DNA from: Myxococcales bacterium | GTDB taxonomy: Bacteria; Myxococcota; Polyangia; Polyangiales; Polyangiaceae | Assembly (NCBI GenBank): GCA_020430865.1 | Contig: JAGQIY010001202.1 | Location: 1 to 23,027 of the forward strand | Direction: 5' to 3' | Length of the DNA: 23,027 bases | Part shown: one piece after another, positions 1-6,200 of the stretch | Numbering within the stretch: the stretch's first letter is position 1 | Layout of the letters: each line of letters begins with the position of its first letter | Made by a program: the position numbers and the translations under genes | The notes under the pieces: model-generated | The model's input: only the letters and a program-made list of their open reading frames with translations | What the model was told of the DNA's origin: nothing | The model's database searches: none

Positions 1-4
1 AAAC

Positions 5-215
5 GGCGAGAGCCCCGACGGGGTGACCGTCGAGGCTCTCTGTAAACCGCCCACCGTCGATGACTCGCGGTGGGGTAAAATGGCTCCCCTAGCGGGAGCT
101 TGCGACGAAGCGGGCCGGATGAGGGCACGGGCGCAAGTGGTGGATCTCGCAGGGGGCCCGGAGATCGGGGGCTTCCCAGAGCGCCTCGTGTGAACCGGCG
201 GCGGGGGCGAGAGCC
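5..215 (+). repeat. Repeated 10-mer GGCGAGAGCC in the upstream region
   Basis: Exact copies lie at 5-14 and 206-215; the 7-mer core GAGAGCC occurs a third time at 351-357. The first copy pairs with GGCTCTC at 34-40. The others could compete for it in a long transcript, or the repeats may be protein-binding sites. Confidence 0.4.
8..40 (+). terminator. Strong imperfect hairpin, possible terminator of an upstream gene
   Basis: GAGAGCC (8-14) pairs with GGCTCTC (34-40). After one C/A mismatch, CGACGG (16-21) pairs with CCGTCG (27-32) around a 5-base loop, giving 13 pairs. No T-run follows the 3' arm, so it is not a classical intrinsic terminator. In high-GC bacteria such hairpins can still terminate transcription. 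It could equally be part of a structured RNA. Confidence 0.4.
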
Positions 216-239
216 GAGACGCTGCGACGAGTTCGGTTA

Positions 240-268
240 TCGAACCCGGATGCGGATGTGTATATACT
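240..268 (+). promoter_or_regulatory. Candidate promoter for the sigma-like gene
   Basis: TATACT at 263-268 differs from the TATAAT -10 consensus at one base and sits in the only AT-rich patch (256-268) of the upstream region. The hexamer 17 bases upstream (TCGAAC, 240-245) is a poor -35 match, and TTATCG at 238-243 would need a 19-base spacer. Initiation near 275 would give a leader of about 137 bases containing the hairpins at 280-294, 302-320 and 354-408. This is motif reading only. Confidence 0.25.
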
Positions 269-301
269 GCTGAACGGCAGGCGAGGTCCTCGCCCTCACC
301 G

Positions 302-320
302 GGCTCCAAAAAACGGGGCC
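302..320 (+). promoter_or_regulatory. Leader hairpin copy A (6-bp stem, 7-base loop)
   Basis: GGCTCC (302-307) pairs with GGGGCC (315-320) around the loop AAAAAAC. An almost identical 19-base hairpin lies at 1028-1046, just before GHKL-1. The match in arm sequence, loop length and A-rich loop suggests a shared regulatory RNA element or protein-binding site in the leaders of two adjacent genes. Confidence 0.4.
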
Positions 321-353
321 TACAGGCAAAGGTCGAAGATCGTGCCACGGGAG

Positions 354-408
354 AGCCTCTCTGCTGTCGCTGACGAACAGGTCGTCAGCGGAGTCCGCAT
401 GAGAGGCT
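354..408 (+). promoter_or_regulatory. Leader fold that sequesters the ribosome binding site of the sigma-like gene
   Basis: AGCCTCTC (354-361) is exactly complementary to GAGAGGCT (401-408). The downstream arm contains GAGAGG (401-406), the only plausible Shine-Dalgarno sequence for the ATG at 412. The enclosed segment contains a perfect 8-bp stem, CGCTGACG (368-375) with CGTCAGCG (383-390), around a 7-base loop. The upstream arm could instead fold locally as GAGA/TCTC (351-354/358-361), freeing the ribosome site. The complementarity is seen directly; a regulatory switch is inference. It matches no riboswitch class I can name. Confidence 0.5.
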
Positions 409-411
409 TAC

Positions 412-966
412 ATGTCCACGAATCGACCTTTCGCGTCCGTCGCGATCTCGCCCGTTCTCCCCGCTAACTCCAACACCGAGGCAAGCGCCGTCACGCGCTG
501 GGATGACGACATCGTCCGCGCCTCGAAGGCGAGCGTGCGTCGTCGCGGCCTGGCGGCCGATCACCCGGCCGCCGAAGACGCGGCCCAGGAGGCCCGGCTC
601 TCGGTCGCGCTCGTCGCGCGGCAGGGCATCCAGGGCGAGGGCTACGTCCGGCGCGTCATCAGCAACAGCGTCCGCAACGCCGCCCGCCAGACCCTCGTGG
701 TCTCAAACGAGACCACCGCGGACGCGCTTGACGCGCTCGCCGATGACGAGGGGCGTCAGGGGGATCTGCTCGCCGAAGCCCGCGTCCGCGAGTGGATCGC
801 CGGGCAGCCGGCCCAGGTCCAGGCCGTCTTCGACCTGCTGTACCGGGAGGATCTCAGCCAGCGCGAGGCGGCGGAGCGGCTCGGCGTCAGCCAGCCGCGC
901 GTCGCCAAGCTCCACCGGGAGCTGCTTGCGCGGGGTCGCGACGAGCTGCGGTCGCTGGCCGCCTGA
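412..966 (+). CDS. ECF-like RNA polymerase sigma factor (184 aa)
   Basis: The protein resembles small ECF sigma factors. Residues about 30-95 look like a degenerate region 2, with the acidic segment DAAQEARLS at 56-64. Residues about 145-180 form a clear region-4 helix-turn-helix: the YREDLSQREAAERLGVSQ stretch (144-161) followed by a basic recognition helix. ECF factors direct RNA polymerase to specific promoters, recognising the -35 element through region 4. I chose the ATG at 412 because GAGAGG ends five bases upstream; that site lies in a stable stem, so translation may be regulated. No anti-sigma factor is adjacent. GHKL-1 starts 104 bases downstream behind a related leader hairpin, suggesting co-regulation. 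The weak region 2 leaves open that this is a sigma-derived DNA-binding regulator. Confidence 0.72.
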   Translation: MSTNRPFASVAISPVLPANSNTEASAVTRWDDDIVRASKASVRRRGLAADHPAAEDAAQEARLSVALVARQGIQGEGYVRRVISNSVRNAARQTLVVSNETTADALDALADDEGRQGDLLAEARVREWIAGQPAQVQAVFDLLYREDLSQREAAERLGVSQPRVAKLHRELLARGRDELRSLAA

Positions 967-1027
967 TCGAGCTTCGCCGCGCGCCCTCGGGCAAGGCACG
1001 CGAGCGCCAACTGTGCCCACCCCAGGC

Positions 1028-1046
1028 GGCTCCGAAAACGGGGGCT
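1028..1046 (+). promoter_or_regulatory. Leader hairpin copy B before GHKL-1
   Basis: GGCTCC (1028-1033) pairs with GGGGCT (1041-1046) around the loop GAAAACG. Compared with copy A at 302-320, the 5' arm is identical, the loop is again 7 bases and A-rich, and the one arm difference (final C to T) still pairs as G-U. It lies 24 bases before the GHKL-1 start codon and just ahead of its ribosome binding site (AGAGGAGAAG, 1056-1065), so it could influence translation. Confidence 0.4.
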
Positions 1047-1070
1047 GTCGCAACCAGAGGAGAAGAAGTG

Positions 1071-2888
1071 ATGACCCAGCTGACGATGACCACCGAGACG
1101 ACCGAGCGCCAGCGCGCCTACGTGGAAGCCCAGAGGGCCAAGGGGCACGGCCTCGGCGTCGTGTTCGCCGACGCGTTCCTGCGGGGCATGCGCGACATCG
1201 GATACAAGAACCCCGCGTGGGCGCTCGCAGAGCAGATCGACAACGCCGTGCAGGCGGCTGCGAAGTCGATCTCCGTGCGCTTCGCGTTCGACAAGAAGAA
1301 CAAGAGCCAGGCGAAGCCGGACCAGCTCGCGCTCCTCGATGACGGCAACGGGATGATCCCCGAGATGCTGGGATACGCGGTGCGCTGGGGCGGCACCGAC
1401 CGCGAGGGCGACCGGCACGGCTTCGGGCGCTACGGCTACGGGCTCCCGAGCTCGGCCGTCAGCATGGCGAAGCGCTACACCGTCTACTCGAAGACGGCCG
1501 AGGGGAGTTGGCACTCCGTGACCGTCGACATCGACGAGCTCGCGGCCGCCGCGAGCGACATCAAGCGGACCGAGGAGATCCTCACCGCCACGCCCGCCAA
1601 GCTGCCCAAGTGGCTCGTGGACGCCGAGGACAAGCTCGACCTCAAGAACCTCGCGTCCGGCACGATCGTGGTGCTCGAGGACCTCGACCGGCTCCGCAGC
1701 CTGACCGGCTGGATCACCGTCAAGACGCTCGAGTCCAAGCTGCTCCAGCACTTCGGCGTCATCTACCGACACTGGCTCGGCGACCGCCGGCTGTTCGTCA
1801 ACGGCACGCGCGCGCTGCCGGTCGACCCGCTGTTTCTCATGGAGCACGGGCGGTTCTTTGACGAGACCGAGGTCCGCGCCATCCGAGTGGAGGCCAGGAC
1901 GTTCGAGGTGGAGACCTCGCGCGGCACCACCGGCACGGTCACCGTCCGCGCGGCCCTGCTGCCGCCGAACTTCCAGCTCAAGGACCCGGGCGGCAGCGGG
2001 GGCGCGACCAACAACCGCTTCAACATCATGAAGGAGTACAACGGGCTCCTGGTGTGCCGTGAGCGCCGGCAGATCGACTGCGTGTCGCCGCGCTGGACGA
2101 CCTTCCAGAACTACGATCGGAACATCAAAGTCGAGATCGACTTCGACCCCGAGCTCGACGAGTACTTCGGGATCACGACGGCGAAGCAGCAGATCGTCAT
2201 CGCCGATGAGATGTGGGAGAAGCTGCAGCACAGCGGCCGCGGTGGGGGCGGCCTCGTCGACCTCGTGGAGGACCTCCGGCGTCGTCGGGACGAGCTCCGA
2301 GACGAGCTCAAGGCGCAGACCAGCTCCAAGGAGGGGAAGGGAGAGCCGCGGCCCAGCGAGGTCGCGATGACGGAGACGGAGCGGTTCAAGGGCGCGACGC
2401 CGGAGCCCACCCCCGAGCAGCGCGAGGAGGCGGAGCGCAACCTGGAGCGTGAGGCGAAGGAGCGCGCAGAGGCGAGCGGGAAGCCACAGGAGGAGGTCGT
2501 CGAGGAGCTCCGCCAGGAGACCGCGAGGCGCCGCTGGGAGGTCGAGTTCGCGGCCATCCCGGAGGGCCCGTTCTACCGCCCGAAGCGGCTGGGCGAGCAG
2601 AAGCGGATCATCCTCAACACGGATCACCCGTTCTTCGCGAAGGTCTACGACCTCGCGCCCGAGGTCCGCTCGGCTCTGGAGGTCCTGCTCCTCGTCCTCG
2701 CCGAGCGTGAGCTCGAGTCGAGCGGCGACGCCGAGATCTTCTACAAGGCGGAGCGCCAGCGCTGGTCCGAGCGCCTCCGCCACGCCCTCGACGTGCTGAC
2801 GACCGACGAGGCGCTCACCGATCGCGCGGCCGCGATGGCCGAGGCCATGTACGCGAACGGGGGCCCTGGGGCGCCCACCGGCGAGTAG
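1071..2888 (+). CDS. GHKL (Hsp90/MutL/MORC-type) ATPase, GHKL-1 (605 aa)
   Basis: The N-terminal third carries the Bergerat ATP-binding fold: the N-box with E54, D57 and N58 (AEQIDNAVQA), the DDGNG motif at 90-94, and the glycine-rich lid GRYGYGLPSSA at 119-129. GHKL ATPases dimerise on ATP binding and act as conformational switches. A transducer-like region follows, with a conserved FGITTAKQQI segment. Residues about 400-500 are highly charged and probably coiled-coil, before a conserved C-terminal block containing LNTDHPFF. It is similar along its length to GHKL-2 of the opposite arm, which lacks so long a coiled coil. I chose ATG 1071 over upstream in-frame starts because AGGAG (1058-1062) is well placed; GTG 1068 is an alternative. 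No kinase phosphoacceptor or topoisomerase domain is visible, so the substrate is unknown. Confidence 0.85.
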   Translation: MTQLTMTTETTERQRAYVEAQRAKGHGLGVVFADAFLRGMRDIGYKNPAWALAEQIDNAVQAAAKSISVRFAFDKKNKSQAKPDQLALLDDGNGMIPEMLGYAVRWGGTDREGDRHGFGRYGYGLPSSAVSMAKRYTVYSKTAEGSWHSVTVDIDELAAAASDIKRTEEILTATPAKLPKWLVDAEDKLDLKNLASGTIVVLEDLDRLRSLTGWITVKTLESKLLQHFGVIYRHWLGDRRLFVNGTRALPVDPLFLMEHGRFFDETEVRAIRVEARTFEVETSRGTTGTVTVRAALLPPNFQLKDPGGSGGATNNRFNIMKEYNGLLVCRERRQIDCVSPRWTTFQNYDRNIKVEIDFDPELDEYFGITTAKQQIVIADEMWEKLQHSGRGGGGLVDLVEDLRRRRDELRDELKAQTSSKEGKGEPRPSEVAMTETERFKGATPEPTPEQREEAERNLEREAKERAEASGKPQEEVVEELRQETARRRWEVEFAAIPEGPFYRPKRLGEQKRIILNTDHPFFAKVYDLAPEVRSALEVLLLVLAERELESSGDAEIFYKAERQRWSERLRHALDVLTTDEALTDRAAAMAEAMYANGGPGAPTGE

Positions 2889-2927
2889 CGCCCTGTCCAG
2901 GGCGGTCGGCGTCGGAGTCGACCGCCC
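2889..2927 (+). terminator. Two overlapping, mutually exclusive hairpins after GHKL-1
   Basis: CGCCCT (2889-2894) pairs with AGGGCG (2899-2904). Alternatively GGGCGGTCG (2900-2908) pairs perfectly with CGACCGCCC (2919-2927). The two share bases 2900-2904 and cannot form together. There is no T-run. Their place immediately after the GHKL-1 stop and before the HTH-1 gene suggests termination or attenuation between the two transcription units. Confidence 0.35.
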
Positions 2928-2938
2928 CGGCCTCACGA

Positions 2939-2990
2939 TCCACTCCGACTCTATCAGGCCGAAGTAGACTCTGATATCGTCTCGACCTGT
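2939..2990 (+). promoter_or_regulatory. Candidate promoter/operator region for the HTH-helicase operon
   Basis: This is the AT-richer part of the gap between GHKL-1 and HTH-1. GACTCT occurs at 2947-2952 and 2967-2972, exactly 20 bases apart (about two helical turns), each followed by an AT-containing stretch. Such spacing suits a dimeric DNA-binding protein. TAGACT (2965-2970) and GATATC (2973-2978) are possible -10-like elements. No clear -35 box is seen. The downstream HTH-1 protein is an obvious candidate ligand, by inference only. Confidence 0.3.
2947..2972. repeat. Pair of GACTCT direct repeats, 20-bp period
   Basis: GACTCT occurs at 2947-2952 and 2967-2972, in the gap upstream of HTH-1. 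The 20-base period places both on the same face of the helix. It is a short repeat that could occur by chance, but it lies where an operator would be expected. Confidence 0.35.
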
Positions 2991-3015
2991 GTCACCCCCA
3001 AGCGCGGGACGGTCG

Positions 3016-3219
3016 ATGAGCGAACGTTGGGTCTCAGTTTCGGAGGTCGCCGAGCACCTCGGCGTGGCCCGCGACACGGTCTACCGCTGGATTGAGGCGA
3101 AGGCCCTGCCTGCCTACCGGGTGGGGCGGCATTGGAAGTTCAAGCTCGACGACGTCGACCGCTGGGTGCGCGAGGGCGGCGCGGGCGACGACGTGGACGG
3201 CGAAGACACTGAGGACTAG
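3016..3219 (+). CDS. Small excisionase-type helix-turn-helix protein, HTH-1 (67 aa)
   Basis: Residues about 6-50 match the HTH_17/excisionase family, a winged-helix fold of the MerR type. SVSEVAEHLGVARDTVYRWI (7-26) is the helix-turn-helix, and the following AYRVGRHWKFKLDDVDRWV stretch forms the wing and final helix that recur in this family. Such proteins act as recombination directionality factors or small regulators. With no integrase in view, and with genes coupled to it, regulation or DNA recruitment is more likely here. The C-terminus is strongly acidic (DDVDGEDTED). I prefer ATG 3016 over GTG 2989 because the domain starts just after it and GGGACGG lies upstream, though that ribosome site is weak. 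The helicase gene starts two bases after the stop, indicating coupling. Confidence 0.85.
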   Translation: MSERWVSVSEVAEHLGVARDTVYRWIEAKALPAYRVGRHWKFKLDDVDRWVREGGAGDDVDGEDTED

Positions 3220-3221
3220 CC

Positions 3222-6200
3222 ATGTACCAAGAGCTTGAGCGCTACGCCGCAGCATTGCGCACCTACATCACCTCGACCTACCACGTCTCCCATCCGGCGC
3301 TGGTTGAGCTTCGAGACGACCTCCTGGCCGACCAGGGTGCGATCGCGCAGACCCCATACATCGAGAGCACGGCGCGCTACGCGGCGTCGCGCCAGTACAC
3401 GGCCCTCTCGATTCCGCCCGAGGTGAAGGAGCTGCTCACCTGGCTCGGGGGGCGCGGGGTCGTCTTCGACCCGCCGTATGACCACCAGGCCGACGCGCTG
3501 GAGCTCGCCCTGGGGTCCACGCCCCGCGACCTCGTCGTCACGACGGGCACCGGGTCTGGCAAGACGGAGACCTTCCTCCTCCCGATCCTCGGGCGCCTCG
3601 CGGCGGAGGCGGCGACCCGCCCGTCATTCGGCACGCGCGCCGTGCGGGCGCTGCTGCTGTACCCCATGAACGCCCTCGTCAACGACCAGCTCGGTCGCCT
3701 CCGGGTCCTGTTCGGGGGCAACGACCTGTCCCGGTGGTTCACCGACCGCGCTGGCCGACCGATGAAGTTCGCCCGCTACACGGGGCGCACGCTCTACCCT
3801 GGCCAGCGCCGAGAGGACACCGCGAAGCACTGGGCGAGGCTGAAGCAGCCGCTCGAGTTCTTCACGAAGCTCGAGGACCGCGCGGCGATGGACCCGGCCA
3901 CGCGCGAGCTCATCGCGGAGCTCCGGCGCCGAGGCAAGTGGCCCGCCAAGCCACCCTCCAGTCCTGATAAGGAGGACGGCGTCAGCGCGTGGCTGGGCAA
4001 GGGCAAGTGGAAGGACGCCCAGGGGAGCTGGGTCCGCACCGTCGAGCGCACCGAGGATCCTGAGCTGTTCCTGAGGCACGAGGCGCAGGAGGGTGTACCG
4101 GACCTCCTCGTCACCAACTACTCGATGCTGGAGTACATGCTGCTGCGCCCGATCGAGCGGGAGATCTTCCGGGCGACCGCCGCCTACTACAGGGACAACC
4201 CGGACCAGCGCCTGCTCCTCATCCTCGACGAGGCTCACCTCTACCGCGGCGCGCAGGGCACGGAGGTGGCGATGCTGATCCGCCGGCTCCGCAAGCGGCT
4301 CGAGCTCCCGCTCGAGCAGCTGCAGGTCATCTGCACGAGCGCGTCGTTCTCGAACCCCGACGCGGCGAAGCAGTTCGCGGCGGACCTCGCGGGCAAGCCG
4401 GTGGGCGGCTTCGAGGTCCTCACGGGCTCGAAGCGAGCCGCCCACCCGTCGGGCCCCGGAGACGCCGCGGTCGCGGCGGCGCTGGCGGGCGTCGATCTCA
4501 GCCGCGTCCACCAGGGCCCCCTCAGCTCGCGCTTCGAGGCGGTGCTCCCGGTGCTCCGGCTGGCGGATCCCAACGCGACCGCCGAGGCGATGGTGACCGC
4601 CCACCCCGCCGCTGCTGGCGTCGATCCGGTAGGGCGCGCCCTGTACGCAGCGCTGAGCCAGCTGCCCGTCGCTGGGCGCCTCATCAACCTCACGAGCGGC
4701 GCGAGCGCCGATGAGGACGACGAGCAAGATCCGCCTGGCATCGGGCCGGCGCAAGACGCCTCGGCGCTCGGAGCGCGGCTCTTCCCCGGTGTCGCCGAGG
4801 ACCTCGCCCACGCCGCGACCAACAGCCTCGTCGAGCTCGCGTCGCTGGCGAAGGAGCGTGACGACAACGCGCCGCTGCTCGCGGCGCGGGCCCACGCGTT
4901 CTTCCGTGGGCTGCCGGGGCTCTGGGCGTGCTCTGATCCCCGCTGCGCGTGCGTCCCCGAGCAGCGGCGGGCGCGGTGGGGGGAGCACCTCCCGCCGGCG
5001 GGGGCGCTCTACGCCCAGCCGCGCAGGTCGTGTGGCTGCGGCGCGCGCGTCTTCGAGGTGCACACGTGCCGCTCCTGCGGCTCGGCGTTCTTCAAGGGGT
5101 ACTCGTTCGACCCGGACGACCCCGACTATCTCTGGGCGGAGGACGTCGGTGAGGTCGACGACGTCGACGGCGTGGTCCAGCCGGTGTTCCTCTCACTCGA
5201 AGAGCCCCCCGCCGGCTCTGGGGCGCGCCTCGACTACCTGGACCCGATCACTGGCCGTGTCGGCTCAGGGAGCTCCGCCGCGCGGGAGATCTGGCTCCCT
5301 CCTGTGGGCCAGAAGGACACGCCGCCTGGAGCGTTCCACAGCTGCCCACGGTGCGGCGCGCGCGGCCAGGACATCATGGATCACGTGACGAAGGGCGACG
5401 AGCCCTTCCAGGAGATCGTCTCGTCGCAGCTGCTCGAGCAGCCCCCCCGCCCCGCGATCCCTACGCCGCTGAAGGGGCGCAAGGCGCTGATCTTCTCGGA
5501 CGGGCGGCAGGCCGCGTCGCGGCTCGCGGGCAAGCTCCAGCAGTACTCGATGCGCGACGCCGTCCGCCCGCTGATCCTCGACGGCTTGGCGGAGCTGGAG
5601 CGCCGGTTCGGCGGCCCCGTGTCGCTGGCGCACTCCTACGCCGCGCTCCTCACCGGCTGCGCTATTCGCGGAGTGACGCTGCGGCCGGCCCAGGCCCCGC
5701 ACTTCGAGGAGGACCTCCAGCTCTTCAAGGAGCTGCTGGAGAGCGCGCCACCGGTGACCGAGAAGGCGCTCTTCGACCGCTCGGCCGAGCTGAACACGCA
5801 CAGGACCAACAAGGCCCTGATGCTCGCGCTGTACCCCGTGCTGAAGGACCCTCATACGGGCCTCAGCGCGCTCGGGCTCGGCGCCGTACAGGCCGTGCTC
5901 GACCAGGCCGACCTCGCTGGTCTCAACAAGCTCCCCGCGCCTCCGGTGCCCGCTGGCCTCTCCGACGAGCAGCGGCGGCTCGCGCTGCTGGATCTGTGGA
6001 TCTACGACGCGGTGCTTAGCCACGCGCTCTTCCTCCCGACGACGCCGAGCGACTGGTTGGATGCGCCGACCGGCGCCAAGATCAACCGGACCAAGGCGAC
6101 GTTCCCGGCGTTCGTGAAGGACCTCGTCGGGACCAGGTGGTTCAACGCCAACCTGAAGGGCAGCGCCGCCAGCCCGACGCCGTGGGGGAGCTTCCTCACG

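Larger units (their letters stand above)
1..411. other. Non-coding, stem-loop-rich region upstream of the sigma-like gene
   Basis: No convincing gene lies here. The stretch instead holds a series of perfect or near-perfect stem-loops: arms at 8-21/27-40, 50-56/68-74, 83-88/94-99, 143-148/161-166, 231-235/241-245, 280-284/290-294, 302-307/315-320 and 368-375/383-390. The 10-mer GGCGAGAGCC occurs at 5-14 and again at 206-215, and its core GAGAGCC recurs at 351-357. One complementary GGCTCTC lies at 34-40, so alternative pairings are possible. The only AT-rich patch is around 256-268. The part after it can be read as the 5' leader of the first gene; the part before may be an upstream gene's terminator or a separate structured RNA. 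Hairpins arise easily in GC-rich DNA, so only the longest are meaningful. Confidence 0.6.

Noticed and set aside
231..245. GTTCG-GTTAT-CGAAC, considered as a tRNA T-arm
   Set aside because: The loop has 5 bases instead of 7 and lacks the TTC-type loop sequence. No acceptor or anticodon arms flank it.
258..467. Possible 69-codon upstream gene overlapping the sigma-like start
   Set aside because: It lacks a ribosome binding site, is Arg-rich and overlaps the leader structure and the start of the sigma-like gene. A leader peptide cannot be excluded but is not supported.
792..1070. Upstream in-frame extension of GHKL-1 to 792
   Set aside because: It would overlap the sigma-like gene by more than 170 bases. 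The ATG at 1071 has a strong Shine-Dalgarno sequence and precedes the conserved domain.
756..3077. Long open frame of 773 codons on the minus strand opposite GHKL-1
   Set aside because: It is antisense to a gene with intact GHKL motifs. Its translation is a low-complexity Leu/Arg/Glu/Val-rich string with no domain, typical of a shadow frame in GC-rich DNA.
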